From: Desulfomonile tiedjei DSM 6799
GTDB taxonomy: Bacteria; Desulfobacterota; Desulfomonilia; Desulfomonilales; Desulfomonilaceae
Assembly (NCBI RefSeq): GCF_000266945.1
Contig: NC_018025.1
Coordinates: 3,848,001-3,912,000 of the forward strand
Direction of reading: 5' to 3'
DNA: 64,000 nt
In this document: piece by piece, positions 1 through 10,007 of the stretch
Layout of the letters: every line of letters begins with the position of its first letter
How positions within the stretch are numbered: the stretch's first letter is position 1
Notes under the pieces: generated by a model
Told to the model about the DNA's origin: nothing
The model's database searches: none
Seen by the model: only the letters and a program-made list of their open reading frames with translations
Program-made: the position numbers and the translations under genes

Positions 1-1893
1 GCCCTTAGAGCCGGCGAACAGACATTACAACTTGTATTGAGCGGAGGTGATCTCGGTTTTTGGGATCTTGACGTGCAGAACGGCTTCCTCAAAGTGAATG
101 AGAAGGTTCTGAACCTCATCGGCTACTCGGCAGAAGAAATAGAACCTACTGTCGAAGCGTGGCGAACCTTCTTACACCCCGATGAAAAGCAACGGGTTCT
201 TGAATTGTTGGATTCCCATTTTGAAAAGCGTTCAGAGCAATATGAGGACGAATTTCGAGTCCGTTCCAAAGATGGGACATGGAAATGGGTGTTAGCACGC
301 GGTCGTGTCGTGAAACGGGATGAAGACGGCTCCCCAGTCCGCATGACAGGAACCGTCCTGGATATAAGTCAACGCAAACGATCGGAACTTGCCCAGAGAC
401 GTCTTGCAACCGCGGTGGAGCAGGCTCTGGAAGGAATGGTTATGACCGATACCCGGGGAATCATAGAATATGTGAATCCAGCATATGAAAAGATTACCGG
501 GTACACGCGGGAAGAGATGGTGGGACGGACGCTTTCCCTGTTTGAAAATGAGGAACATGACTTTGCTGTTACGCAGTCGATTCTGCAGAGTCTTACCCGT
601 GGAGAACGGTGGAGCGGACACTTTACGAGAAAACGGAAAGACGGTGTGATTTTTGAAGAAGATGTAATGATTGCACCGGTATCCGATCCTCGGGGGGCAC
701 TTCTCAACTTTGTGGTGGTCGAACGGGATGTGACGAGAGAGGCTGCGCTCCAGAGGCAACTTCTCCAGGCTCAAAAGATGGAAGCCATAGGTACGCTGGC
801 GGGCGGCATAGCCCACGATTTCAACAATCTTCTCCAGATAACGCTTGGCTATTCAGAGCTGCTTCTGACGGAGAAGAATGACAGAGATCCGGATTACGGC
901 GATCTCAAGAAGATCAACAATGCTGCCAAGAGCGGTGCTGAACTGGTGAGAAGCTTACTTACTTTCAGCCGAAAAGTCGAAGCCGAACTCACACCACTTA
1001 ATTTGAACCGGCAAGTCAAGCAACTGGAAGCACTCCTTGAACGAACCATTCCCAAAATGATCGACATTCGATTGCAGTTGGCGGAAGTGCTTCACAGGGT
1101 GAATGCAGACCCCACACAGATAGAACAGATACTCATGAATCTCGCTGTGAATGCCCGCGATGCAATGCCGGATGGCGGCACTCTGACTATCGGAACTCGA
1201 AATGTGGAGCTTGATGAGGAATACTGTGGATTTCATGCAGACGTTGAACCAGGAGAGTACGTCTTACTCTCGGTTACCGATACAGGTCATGGCATGGACA
1301 AGCAGACTTTGGAACATATTTTCGAGCCTTTCTATACGACGAAGGAGTTGGGGAGAGGTACCGGGCTGGGCTTGGCAACAGTCTATGGAATTGTCAAGCA
1401 GCACGGGGGACACGTCACTTGCTACAGTGAAGTCGGCCATGGGAGCACGTTCAACTTGTACCTGCCCGCGATTACCGGAAGGACGGAAATCGATCTGGAA
1501 AAATCGATGGAAATGCCGGCTTTCGGAACAGAAACCGTTTTGTTGGTGGATGATGAGGAGCTGATTCGTAATCTTGGTGAGAGGATTCTTCAGAGGAGTG
1601 GTTACACCATAATTACTGCAAACAATGGTTCAGAAGCATTGGAAATATATAGCAGAGACAAGGACCGGATTTCTCTGATTGTTCTCGATCTCATCATGCC
1701 CCAGATGGGAGGCAAGGATTGCCTCAAGGGTCTGCTCAAGATAAATCCTAAAGTGAGAGTTCTCATCACAAGCGGATACGCCGCGGACGGATCCACGAAA
1801 GAATGCATTGAGCTGGGAGCGAAAGGCTTCGTTGCCAAGCCGTTTAAATATAAGGAATTTCTGAGACAGGTTCGCAAGGCTCTGGATGAATAA
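1..1893 (+). CDS. Hybrid sensor histidine kinase (5' truncated by window edge)
   Basis: Cytoplasmic-looking two-component hybrid kinase: a histidine autophosphorylates and passes phosphate to an attached receiver. The frame is open from base 1 and the first codons (ALRAGEQTLQLVL) look like a PAS lead-in, so the true start lies left of the window; the TTG at 37 is internal. In order: a PAS fold (about residues 15-130), a second PAS (130-250, with GIIEYVNPAYEKITGY), a HisKA H-box ([20 protein letters not shown], His at bases 814-816), an HATPase domain with an N-box (NLAVNARDAMPDGG) and G-boxes (DTGHGMD, GTGLGLATVYG), then a C-terminal receiver with DDEE, phospho-acceptor Asp in VLDLIMP and Lys in KPF. 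No membrane segment is visible in the part present. It converges with the next kinase 12 bp away, and the C-terminal halves are clearly paralogous. The input signal is unknown. Confidence 0.93.
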   Translation, partial: ALRAGEQTLQLVLSGGDLGFWDLDVQNGFLKVNEKVLNLIGYSAEEIEPTVEAWRTFLHPDEKQRVLELLDSHFEKRSEQYEDEFRVRSKDGTWKWVLARGRVVKRDEDGSPVRMTGTVLDISQRKRSELAQRRLATAVEQALEGMVMTDTRGIIEYVNPAYEKITGYTREEMVGRTLSLFENEEHDFAVTQSILQSLTRGERWSGHFTRKRKDGVIFEEDVMIAPVSDPRGALLNFVVVERDVTREAALQRQLLQAQKMEAIGTLAGGIAHDFNNLLQITLGYSELLLTEKNDRDPDYGDLKKINNAAKSGAELVRSLLTFSRKVEAELTPLNLNRQVKQLEALLERTIPKMIDIRLQLAEVLHRVNADPTQIEQILMNLAVNARDAMPDGGTLTIGTRNVELDEEYCGFHADVEPGEYVLLSVTDTGHGMDKQTLEHIFEPFYTTKELGRGTGLGLATVYGIVKQHGGHVTCYSEVGHGSTFNLYLPAITGRTEIDLEKSMEMPAFGTETVLLVDDEELIRNLGERILQRSGYTIITANNGSEALEIYSRDKDRISLIVLDLIMPQMGGKDCLKGLLKINPKVRVLITSGYAADGSTKECIELGAKGFVAKPFKYKEFLRQVRKALDE

Positions 1894-1905
1894 TCTTCAG
1901 GGCAA

Positions 1906-4900
1906 CTACTTTGCATCGAGCGTTTCGCGGACCACAGTGAAAAGCTCTGTCATGTCGTAGGGTTTATTGACAATTCCCTTAACTCCTGCCTCATCGATAT
2001 CGATTATGTGGCTGCGGGCTGAGACACCGCTGGCAATCAATATTTTAGCTTTCGGGTCGATCTTGAGTATCTCTTCCAGACACTGCTTTCCGCCCATTTC
2101 CGGCATGATCAGGTCCATGATGATAAGGGAGATTTCACGCTTCTGTTTTCGAAATATCTTCAGAGCCTCTTTTCCGTTGGAGGCCAAAATCACCTTGTAG
2201 CCGAGCTTGCTCAGAATCCTCAGGCCCAGTTCACGGATCAGTTCATCATCATCAACGACCAATATCGTTTCGGACCCTCCCTGCAGAAATTGAGCAGCTT
2301 TCGGCTTGTCCGGTTCTGCATCCGATTCCACAGCCGGAAAATACAATTTGAAGGTTGTTCCTTCACCGGGTTCGCTGTAGCAGAAGATGTACCCCCCGTG
2401 CTGTTTCACAATCCCGTAAACCATTGCGAGACCTAATCCTGTGCCCTCGCCCGGACCTTTGGTCGTGTAAAAGGGCTCGAAAATATGCTCGAGAGTCTCA
2501 CTGTCCATCCCGAGGCCGGTGTCCGTGACCCGCAAGAGAACGTAATCACCTGGCACCTGTCCCAGGCGAGTTTTGGCACAGTCCTCATGGACCGTAACGT
2601 TCTCCGTTGTGATGACCAGTTTTCCCCCTTCAGGCATGGCATCCCTGGCATTAATGGCAAGATTCATCAGGACTTGTTCGATCTGCATCGGATCCGCATA
2701 GATGGTTTTGCAGTCTTCAGCCAGAGAGATCTCAATATCTATCATCTTGGGTATGGTGCGAGAGAGCATTTTCTCCAACTGCTCTACTCGGTTGTTCAGG
2801 TTAAGCTGAATGGCCTTGGTATCGGACTTTCGGCTGAAAGTAAGCAGCCTTTGAACGAGGTCGGCACCGCTTTTCGCTGCGTGACAGATCTTCGAAAGAT
2901 CTGCTTTATGGGCCGCAGATAATCCTTCGTCCGTGAGAATCATCTCAGAATACCCCAGGATGACCTGCAGGAGATTGTTGAAATCATGGGCAACGCCGCC
3001 TGCCAACGTACCTACCGCCTCCATTTTCTGGGCCTGTTGGAGTTGCCTGGAGAGTTCCAGGTGCTCGGTGATATCATGTTTCACCGCAACGTAGTTCCTG
3101 ATATGGCCCGCTGAGTCTTTTACGGGAGAAATCGTTGCATCTTCCTGATAGATTCGCCCATCTTTTCTTTTGTTGATGAATCGCCCCGTCCAGATCTCGC
3201 CTGCTCTGATGGTATCCCACAAACGTTTGTAGAAGTCGGCTTCATGTTCTCCGCTCTGCAGGATACGCGGGTTCTTGCCCACAGCCTCCTCGTATGCGTA
3301 ACCGGTAATTTTCTCGAAAGCGGGATTCACGAACAGAATCGTACCTGCTATATCCGTAACAACTACTGCTTCACCAGCTTGTTCAATTGCTGAAACGAGG
3401 CGCTCTCGTTCCACCTCTGCCCGCCGAGTTTCGGTAACATTTGTGAAGATGCAATGCGTCTGGAGGAATTCTCCTTTATCATTGTGGGCTACCCTGGCCT
3501 CGAATAATACCGTTATGATGGCACCGTCCTTGCGTTTCATCTCGAATTCGATGCCATGACCCTCACCCTCCTGTTTAAGCTGTTCGAAATGATCGGGAAA
3601 ACGTGAGGCGTCGCCGTCGTTTGCCAGGAATTCTCCGAATGATTTCCCGATCACGTCGGTTCGCTCATAGCCCAGTTCGTTCAGCCACGCATTGTTCACA
3701 TCAAGAAGTCTTCCTTCCGCATCCAATGACTGATATGGCAATGGTGACTGCTCGTACAATCGGCGAAAACGCTCTTCACTTTCTCGCAAAGCCTGTTCCG
3801 CACCTCTACGGACGGTAATGTCCTCTCCGGATGACAGGGTTCCGACGATCGCACCTTTTCGATCCATCAGGATTGAGTTATGCCATGCTATGAGTCTGTT
3901 TTTCCCACGGCCGGTCAGGACCATGTTCTCTGCATATTCGCTATCCTTGAGAGATCCTGTAATGACTTCGCGGAAGCGGTCTTTTATCTGATAGCGAATT
4001 GTCTCAGGGATAAAGTGCTCGAACCAGTCTTTCCCAAGAATGTCAGTTTCGGGGCGATCCAGGATCTCACACCCTTTCTTATTCACCATTGTCACGCGAC
4101 CGGTGACATCGAGCGCAAGCAACATTACTCCGGCAACATCCAGATAATGCTGTGCTTTCTCTTTTTCCTCGATGAGAAGCCGCTGTGTCGCACGCTCTTC
4201 GGACTGATCGCGAAACACGAGGACCACACCGGTTACAACTCCGTCCTCGTCCTTAATTGGTGCTGCGCTATCAGCTATAGGTCGTTCCGTACCGTTCCTG
4301 GCAATCAGCAAGGTATGATTGGCCAGCCCGATGACGAGTCCCTCACGCAGAACTTTGCTGGCCGGGTTCTCGACAGTATTGCGAGTATCTTCATTCAAAA
4401 TGCGGAACACCTGTTCTAAAGGCTTGCCGATGGCATCTTCACCATTCCAGCCGGTGAGTGACTCCGCAACGGGATTGATCATCTCTACCCGGCCCGCAAT
4501 ATCCGTGGAGATTATCGCGTCTCCAACGCTCATGAGGGTGATTCTGTGTCGCTCTTCCACTCGGCGCAGTTCCATTTCAGCGCGAAGCAGCTCCTTGTAA
4601 TGCTTCTTTCGGTGTTGTTGCCAGATCCAGCCTACTGCAGCCACCAGGAAGGCAAGGAGAACCAGAACAAAAGCAATACTCAGAAGAGAACGGGTCCTCA
4701 AATCGGCGAGCGCTTCAGCTATGTCCATCTTGGAAATCATGAACCAGGATGAATCCGGAACGGCTTTCAAAGCTGCAAGGACCTCAACGCCACGGTAATC
4801 GGTGCCTTGAACGACGCCCTCGATTCCCGATACTGCCATACTGGCAGGTAGATCCTTCATGGTGAGAGGAAGCCGTAATTTGAGGGCTGTATCCGTCTGG

Positions 4901-5574
4901 TGGCGCAGTTCATTAAGGAAAAGGACTGCTTCATCATCTTTCCTGACCAGCAGAGTTTCTGCTGAGGAGCTTTTCACCGGCCAAAAATGGATGAGAGGAT
5001 AGAGGAAATGCCGAGCATCAACCTGGAGGACGACGGCACCAATCGGTTCTTCCGTATTGGCCGTCCTGGAGAAAAAAGGCGCTATTATATCAACATGTGG
5101 CGGGAATTCTTCCGGTCCCTCATGCAGATCCGTCATCACGGGTTTTCTTTGCTGCATTGCCTGATCGCGAGCCTTCGCCGCTACTTCATGGAGATCGCTG
5201 GCATGATCGCGGAGACTGAGTCTCACCTTGTTGTCGCGCTCCACGAGTATCACGTTGTGATATTCAAGAACTCGTTGTATCGTCTGAAATCGAGAGAGAA
5301 TCTTCGCTGCCACTTCGGGATCGGGGTCAACAAACCATCGCTCCACTGCCTCGATAAGAAAAGGGCTTTCCACGATAGCCGAGGCATTACGCAAGTGTTG
5401 AATCCGCCATTGCACTATCTGATTGACCTTTAAGTGTGCAGCCGCTTCAAGGTTGGCCTCTGCGCTCCTCCGCACATGGTGCTCCTGGTAAAGATGAAAC
5501 CAATAACCTCCAGCCATTAAGATTGACATTGCCAGCAGCGACGCAACGAGGAGCCACCGCGGAAAAGATTTCAT
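1906..5574 (-). CDS. Membrane-bound multi-PAS hybrid histidine kinase
   Basis: 1,222-residue hybrid kinase. An N-terminal membrane segment (about residues 8-27) and a second one (about 297-318) bracket a ~270-residue extracytoplasmic region that looks like a Cache-type sensor. Four PAS units follow (about 345-465, 475-595, 600-720 and 725-845; for example [20 protein letters not shown]), then a HisKA H-box ([15 protein letters not shown]), an HATPase domain ([32 protein letters not shown]) and a terminal receiver ([14 protein letters not shown], Asp in [12 protein letters not shown], Lys in NKPYD). The last ~500 residues match the upstream convergent kinase in order and sequence, suggesting duplication of the output module. 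No dedicated response regulator with a DNA-binding domain lies nearby, so phosphotransfer to an unlinked partner is likely (inference). Confidence 0.95.
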   Translation of the reverse strand: MKSFPRWLLVASLLAMSILMAGGYWFHLYQEHHVRRSAEANLEAAAHLKVNQIVQWRIQHLRNASAIVESPFLIEAVERWFVDPDPEVAAKILSRFQTIQRVLEYHNVILVERDNKVRLSLRDHASDLHEVAAKARDQAMQQRKPVMTDLHEGPEEFPPHVDIIAPFFSRTANTEEPIGAVVLQVDARHFLYPLIHFWPVKSSSAETLLVRKDDEAVLFLNELRHQTDTALKLRLPLTMKDLPASMAVSGIEGVVQGTDYRGVEVLAALKAVPDSSWFMISKMDIAEALADLRTRSLLSIAFVLVLLAFLVAAVGWIWQQHRKKHYKELLRAEMELRRVEERHRITLMSVGDAIISTDIAGRVEMINPVAESLTGWNGEDAIGKPLEQVFRILNEDTRNTVENPASKVLREGLVIGLANHTLLIARNGTERPIADSAAPIKDEDGVVTGVVLVFRDQSEERATQRLLIEEKEKAQHYLDVAGVMLLALDVTGRVTMVNKKGCEILDRPETDILGKDWFEHFIPETIRYQIKDRFREVITGSLKDSEYAENMVLTGRGKNRLIAWHNSILMDRKGAIVGTLSSGEDITVRRGAEQALRESEERFRRLYEQSPLPYQSLDAEGRLLDVNNAWLNELGYERTDVIGKSFGEFLANDGDASRFPDHFEQLKQEGEGHGIEFEMKRKDGAIITVLFEARVAHNDKGEFLQTHCIFTNVTETRRAEVERERLVSAIEQAGEAVVVTDIAGTILFVNPAFEKITGYAYEEAVGKNPRILQSGEHEADFYKRLWDTIRAGEIWTGRFINKRKDGRIYQEDATISPVKDSAGHIRNYVAVKHDITEHLELSRQLQQAQKMEAVGTLAGGVAHDFNNLLQVILGYSEMILTDEGLSAAHKADLSKICHAAKSGADLVQRLLTFSRKSDTKAIQLNLNNRVEQLEKMLSRTIPKMIDIEISLAEDCKTIYADPMQIEQVLMNLAINARDAMPEGGKLVITTENVTVHEDCAKTRLGQVPGDYVLLRVTDTGLGMDSETLEHIFEPFYTTKGPGEGTGLGLAMVYGIVKQHGGYIFCYSEPGEGTTFKLYFPAVESDAEPDKPKAAQFLQGGSETILVVDDDELIRELGLRILSKLGYKVILASNGKEALKIFRKQKREISLIIMDLIMPEMGGKQCLEEILKIDPKAKILIASGVSARSHIIDIDEAGVKGIVNKPYDMTELFTVVRETLDAK

Positions 5575-6374
5575 CTCATGTGCCTCTCTTGAGAAAGGTA
5601 GTATTCTTGAAACTTAAACACTGGGTCGGGAACAGAATTCGTGAACGCCTGCTTTCCACATTTTTCCCCTTTCTCTGTACTTGAAATTCTCTGGGAGTAA
5701 CGGCGCGGTTGGCTCCAAATGGCTGTTTTCGATACGGAATAGGTTGGATCTCCAGAGGAAAACCAACAAACCGAGCATATCACACCTCTCGCCCGGTTAG
5801 GACCATAAACGTGATGTTTCTTGCCTTTGAGGCGGACGTTTCCGTTGAAAAATCCTTGGTAAAGGAATTTCTACGCGCTATCCGGATTCTATATTCCCGT
5901 TTTTGCCTCAATTTTCTCCTGATTATAATCTATAATATCAGTAGATTAAGTGCATGACTGAATCAGCCTCTCCTCACGGGAGTATTCTTTGTAGATTTTG
6001 CATTAGGATTGCATTAGAAACACGGCAAACGGTGAAGGCATATTGCTCGCGTCATGCTCGTGAGCTAGACTCACTGCTCGAATCCAGGAGGTTCTTAAAG
6101 GAATGACCTGGATGCGTCCAGCACTTGTGGAAGATCTCATCTCATACCATTTGGCAATTATGCGTATAATATGGCGAAGGCTGAGGTGTTCTGAGCGGAG
6201 TGATTAGACGGCTTTTGCGTCGTCCGGAGCGAAAGATACCTCCAGCCTCCCAGACTATGAAGAGCAAAGCGAATCGGTATCAGGCGTTTCTTCCCGAATT
6301 TTCGTTCAGGATATTTTATGGTATTCCGCTGCGTTACCGTACTATAACGAGAGCGGGAGAAGGAGTCACGGAAT
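5575..6374. other. Intergenic region between divergent kinase and corA-like genes
   Basis: About 800 bases with no convincing gene on either strand; the short open frames here have no recognisable product or good ribosome site. The right part contains one copy of a structured repeat (6172-6285) that recurs near 26.4 kb. Promoters for both flanking genes presumably lie here, but I could not pick one with confidence. Confidence 0.6.
6172..6285. repeat. Dispersed ~110-bp structured repeat, copy A
   Basis: This stretch matches 26343-26455 along nearly its whole length, with scattered substitutions and a few 1-base indels (shared blocks include AGTGATTAGACGGCT, GATACCT and AGCCTCCC). It is an imperfect palindrome: GGCTGAGGT near the left end pairs with ACCTCCAGCC near the right end, with GAGCGGA facing TCCGGAGC inside. 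It lies just upstream of the corA-like gene. A MITE/REP-like element or a structured RNA leader are both possible. Confidence 0.7.
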
Positions 6375-7361
6375 ATGATCACCGCCTATGTCAAAGCGCA
6401 CGATGGAATCCATCCCGTTTCGCTGAAAGATATTTCCGATTTTCCGGAAGAGATGGTGTGGCTCGACCTGCTCGAGCCCTCAAAAAGTGAAGAGCAGATC
6501 ATAGAATCCTTTCTGGGCATTGAGGTTCCGACGAGTCAGGAGCTTTCGGAAATCGAGGATAGTAGCCGATTTTATCGTAGGGAAGATACAATTTATCTGA
6601 CGGCTTCAATTCTTGCACGTCTTGAATCGGAGCAGCCATCCACAACGGATATTCGTTTCATCTTGACTCCTGCGGCCGTGATCTCGGTCCGATATGTCGA
6701 TTCCAAGAGATTTCGTCTATTTACCAGTCGCCTGACTCGTGGAGCCAGTCAGATTCAATCCAGCGATTTGCTCATGGAAAGCATGCTGGAACTGATTGTT
6801 GACGACCTTGCGGACAGCCTGGAAGCAACGGCCCTCGATCTGGACAGACTGGCCCACAGGGTGTTCTTCTCGGGACCGACGGGGAAAGGCGAAAAGGGAG
6901 AGAAAAAGGTCGATCTAAAAGAAGCTATCACTGAAATAGGTAAATATGGGGAGCTGGTATCTGAGGAACGCTTGAGCGTCTTGAACATGAACCGATTGCT
7001 CATCTTTCTTTCTCAGAGCGGAGACGGTTGGTGGAGCCCGGAAACAAAATCAAGGCTTCAGACGCTCATCCGTGACGTTCGTTCACTCACGGAGCATGCA
7101 ACCTTCCTTGCCAACAGGGTCAATTTCATACTGGATGGAACTCTCGGATTGATCAATATCGAGCAGAACAGCATTATCAAGATCTTCTCGGTGGCTGCGG
7201 TGGTGTTTCTCCCGCCGACCTTGCTAGCGAGCATTTATGGAATGAATTTTAGGGCAATGCCTGAATTAGGCTGGGAATTTGGCTATCCAATGGCCCTCGC
7301 GCTCATGGTGATTTCTGCGATCCTTCCGTACTTCTACTTCAAACGCAGAGGATGGCTGTAA
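6375..7361 (+). CDS. corA: CorA-family magnesium/divalent metal transporter
   Basis: Inner-membrane channel of the CorA (2-TM-GxN) family that brings in Mg2+ (some members Co2+ or Ni2+). The 328-residue length is normal. The N-terminal ~250 residues form the acidic cytoplasmic funnel with long helices, followed by a membrane segment (IFSVAAVVFLPPTLLASIYG), the signature YGMNF, the family loop RAMPEL, and a second membrane segment ending in the basic tail FKRRGWL. The ATG at 6375 has an upstream purine-rich site (AGAAGGAG). A lysine/glycine-rich insertion (GPTGKGEKGEKK, around residue 175) is a linker, not unusual. It is monocistronic. Metal specificity cannot be read from the sequence. Confidence 0.94.
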   Translation: MITAYVKAHDGIHPVSLKDISDFPEEMVWLDLLEPSKSEEQIIESFLGIEVPTSQELSEIEDSSRFYRREDTIYLTASILARLESEQPSTTDIRFILTPAAVISVRYVDSKRFRLFTSRLTRGASQIQSSDLLMESMLELIVDDLADSLEATALDLDRLAHRVFFSGPTGKGEKGEKKVDLKEAITEIGKYGELVSEERLSVLNMNRLLIFLSQSGDGWWSPETKSRLQTLIRDVRSLTEHATFLANRVNFILDGTLGLINIEQNSIIKIFSVAAVVFLPPTLLASIYGMNFRAMPELGWEFGYPMALALMVISAILPYFYFKRRGWL

Positions 7362-7402
7362 TACCAAAGTGCTTTCATAGAAGGAATATTGAGAAACCTG
7401 TT

Positions 7403-7485
7403 ATTTGCCGGTCCCGGCAAATCTCCTTCGCTACGAACGGCACCGCCTGACTTCGCTTCGGAGACATACCGGGACCGGATTTGCT
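7403..7485. repeat. Palindromic element after corA
   Basis: Inverted arms CCGGTCCCGG (7408-7417) and CCGGGACCGG (7469-7478) are a perfect 10-bp match across about 51 bases. A tight inner hairpin (7403-7422, ATTTGCCGG with a TC loop) sits on the left arm. It may act as a bidirectional terminator between corA and the convergent PilZ-like gene. A related GC palindrome follows metK at about 43020. Confidence 0.6.
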
Positions 7486-7601
7486 AGACGTTACTTCTTT
7501 GAACGCACATTTGTATAAGCCGAAAGGAACCGGCATTCATACAGATGTCGGTATCTGGAGGACTATTTCCTGCGGGATTGAGACAATGGCTTCCTGATCG
7601 G

Positions 7602-8327
7602 TCATTCGAGGAAGCAGGCGACTGACATAAGTTTCGCTAGATTATCAAGGCATTCGTCGGAAATCTTGGTTATCTCGAAACCTGCGGCCCATTCCCCGGT
7701 ATTTTCATCTTGTTTGACCCAGCGACATTCCGCTTCGAGTACAATGCGATCGATTTCCGGAAATCTGTCTGTAGGAATCACGAGGACTTTCGTTTCACCC
7801 TCGCGAGTTTCGATACCCTCGGTTGCAATCCCTTTCTCGGTGATATTGCTCAGATTTCCCCGTAAGTGGGGTCGCTTCGCCTCATAGATTTCCACTACGA
7901 CTGCAAAAAAATAGCGGGGCGACTCGCGCATGTTGTTAACGAAAACTGTGTCCGCCTGAGACGGGGTCGTATTGTACAATTCATCCAGACTTATGACCTG
8001 TGTATCGATCAAGGCTTGCAGGGTAAATCGGAGACCTTCTGAAGACAAGCCATACTTTTGCATCAACTCTGCATCGCTCATGCCTGCTCTGATATCTTTC
8101 GTGAGGTCTGTGCCGACGATTGGTGTGACATGGGCAGTCTTGTGCAGAGTAGTTCGTCGTCGGTCCAGTTCCTCTCGGGTGATTGCTCTGACTTCGATCA
8201 GTTTGCGAAAAAGGCTTTGGAGTCCCTTCGCGCACAAACCATATTTTTCCATCAATTCGGCATCCGAAGCACCGGAACGGATGTCAATTACCGCGTCTCT
8301 GGCATTAATTCTCGGTTTTTCCGTCAT
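7602..8327 (-). CDS. PilZ-like domain protein with two N-terminal repeat modules
   Basis: 241-residue soluble protein. Two tandem ~48-residue modules (about residues 12-58 and 77-123) share a pattern like SDAELMxKYGL, a hydrophobic helix, then a short Ile-Thr/Ser-x-x-(D/E)-L. The same module occurs once in the protein at 39565-40191. The C-terminal ~105 residues (from ESPRYFF) look like a PilZ domain, the cyclic-di-GMP receptor fold: one Arg of the usual RxxxR motif, then NITEKG in place of (D/N)xSxxG. The degenerate motif means c-di-GMP binding is uncertain. Start is the ATG at 8327. It stands alone, convergent with corA. A role in c-di-GMP-responsive control is inference. Confidence 0.75.
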   Translation of the reverse strand: MTEKPRINARDAVIDIRSGASDAELMEKYGLCAKGLQSLFRKLIEVRAITREELDRRRTTLHKTAHVTPIVGTDLTKDIRAGMSDAELMQKYGLSSEGLRFTLQALIDTQVISLDELYNTTPSQADTVFVNNMRESPRYFFAVVVEIYEAKRPHLRGNLSNITEKGIATEGIETREGETKVLVIPTDRFPEIDRIVLEAECRWVKQDENTGEWAAGFEITKISDECLDNLAKLMSVACFLE

Positions 8328-9179
8328 TTCGTCACGGTTGAAAAAGGACTATCGATCCCTTCTCTGCTCGGCGGCATCACATAAGTCATTGTTCACTGCA
8401 GCCGTAGAATTCACGAGGGCGGCATTCTTTCAAAGAAAACGCGAATTGCCGATCAGTCTACCTGAAGCAATACTCATGTAGATTAACACAACCTATCGCT
8501 TTCGTCTTCAAAATGTTTTCTCTATCCAACAATAGTACAATCGAATCATCCGGAACGGACTTGGATCTGCGTGCTCCGGCTGTACCTCGTGTTCTCGTAG
8601 GCATAACATTTGAGAAATCCCGAAGTACAATGTACCATAGATCATCGAACATATTGGAACGGATGCGGACCTCCATACGGAGCCGGGAAATGGGGCCACA
8701 ATGCAGGTCCTGCCTGCCACCACTGCTCGAGAGCGCTGCTCGGATGAACCGGCATTGAATGCTCGGTGCTTATCGTCTGTGAAGCTTTCACTGTGTCTCT
8801 CGGATTACGTTTACACTTCTTTGATGGATAAATTGGCTTGTATTCAGGACATTTCAGTTATAAAGTATTGCCGTATTATTGCTTTGTGCAGTTGAGATGA
8901 CTAATTACTTCTTAAATAAACTCCGCCACCGTGCAGATGATGCCAACTGACCTAGTATGACAGGCTGTGGTTGACAGTGCAGTCATAAGTGAAGTATTCT
9001 TTCTCATAGGTGGTGCGCGTTTGAATCTTGCACAACAAAAATTGGAATTGTTTAATTTTTGTAAGGAAGGGTTTAACCCAATCAGTCGAGAAAGAAAGTT
9101 GTGGTTTTAGCGTCCTATATGCCGGATAACAGGGTAGAGTGGAATTCAATTCTCCAAGAGGACTACAGAAGGTAATCAC
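8328..9179. other. Intergenic region, no convincing gene
   Basis: About 850 bases between divergent genes. Short open frames (for example minus strand 8458-8676) have no recognisable family and no strong ribosome site, so I leave them out. A good sigma70-like promoter pair is present at 8971-9000. Nothing else stands out. Confidence 0.5.
8971..9000 (+). promoter_or_regulatory. Candidate sigma70-type promoter for the 9180 gene
   Basis: TTGACA at 8971-8976 and TATTCT at 8995-9000 are separated by 18 bases. The -35 is consensus and the -10 fair. It would give a leader of roughly 170 bases for the small gene at 9180. By-eye prediction only. Confidence 0.4.
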
Positions 9180-9467
9180 ATGAATCAGCAGCATGAAGAA
9201 AACTGGCGAAGAAAATTCGAACCTTTCACTAACTGGCGACCTGCGTCCAGCTCTTCCCGATCCATCATTGACGATACACTCGGAGAGGCACAGAGGCTGG
9301 CGGAGTCGCTCAAAAGCACACTGGAGCCGCTGGCTGATAATGCCGTGGACAAGGTCAAGGCCCTTGCTTCCACTCTGGAGGATTTGGCTGGCAAGTCCTC
9401 TCATGAAACGAGAGGGTTCCTGGCAAAGACGCTCGAATCCATAGCGGAGAGGATCAAACCAAAGTAA
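9180..9467 (+). CDS. Small helical hypothetical protein
   Basis: 95 residues, no family recognised. After a Trp/Arg-containing N-terminus (NWRRKFEPFTNWRP) and a Ser-rich linker, residues ~30-95 form one or two long amphipathic helices with regular Leu/Ala spacing (LAESLKSTLEPLADNAVDKV, LASTLEDLAG), reminiscent of phasin-like or apolipoprotein-like helical proteins; that resemblance is composition only. The start is supported by AGAAGG just upstream of the ATG. No signal peptide or membrane segment. It is monocistronic, in a region rich in repeats. Confidence 0.6.
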   Translation: MNQQHEENWRRKFEPFTNWRPASSSSRSIIDDTLGEAQRLAESLKSTLEPLADNAVDKVKALASTLEDLAGKSSHETRGFLAKTLESIAERIKPK

Positions 9468-9554
9468 CCGTTATTCGGTGACCTTTTTGCTTACCTCGAT
9501 TCACTGGATCGGTGGGAACGTAAGCGTTCAGTTATACGGGGAAAGATGGAATTT

Positions 9555-9770
9555 CGAGCTCCAGAGGAGCGAACCGACAGTAGCCACGGGTGAAACCCGT
9601 GGAACAGAGCGTCCATAATCTATGATAAACGACCCCGGCGGGGTCGCCCAAGGCCTGAATATCATTGAGGGACCCCGCCAGGGTCGGCAAGAACAAGGAT
9701 TTCGACACATCGTTTCCGTGGGTTGACACCCACGGCTACCACTAGGGTTGCCCCTCCGGGTCATTCATCG
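9555..9770. repeat. Multi-hairpin repeat cluster, copy 1
   Basis: A run of stem-loops: GCTC/GAGC; CCACGGGT with loop GAA and ACCCGTGG; GACCCC/GGGGTC; GACCC/GGGTC; CCGTGGGT with loop TGAC and ACCCACGG; and a closing CCCCTCCGGG unit. The same order of stem-loops with diverged sequence recurs at 27898-28340, where a MITE interrupts it. The compensating changes between copies (CCACGGGT versus CCGTGGGT arms) suggest that the hairpins are maintained. Confidence 0.65.
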
Positions 9771-9926
9771 AATGTCGCACGTAAGTGAATGCTTACTCGG
9801 GAACGTGTTGCGATCTGAAGACAGCAATACGTCTTCATTCTCCCGCCTGGTCCCCAAGCTCCGAAGCATGATCGCCGGTGCAAACGACACCGACGATCAT
9901 GACATTCCCGTCTCACATTTGCATTC

Positions 9927-9974
9927 AAAATCCCCCCATTCCCCCTTTAATAAAGGGGGGTTAGAGGGGATTTT
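9927..9974. repeat. C-tract/G-tract palindromic repeat
   Basis: Starts AAAATCCCCCC and ends GGGGATTTT, with CCCCCTTTAATAAAGGGGG as the core hairpin. The same family occurs at 27742-27830 and 58994-59072. It lies just past the 3' end of the minus-strand gene at 10008 and could serve as its terminator. Confidence 0.7.
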
Positions 9975-10007
9975 CGTCTAATTTTGAAAGCAAGTTTCTT
10001 CAGTCAT

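Larger units (their letters stand above)
9468..10007. other. Intergenic region filled by repeat elements
   Basis: 540 bases without a gene. Two repeat classes occupy most of it: a multi-hairpin cluster (9555-9770) and a C-tract/G-tract palindrome (9927-9974). The rest shows no coding or regulatory signal I can support. Confidence 0.6.

Noticed and set aside
8458-8723. Two overlapping 71-72-residue minus-strand frames
   Set aside because: No family, no strong ribosome site, and overlap each other; no evidence of coding.
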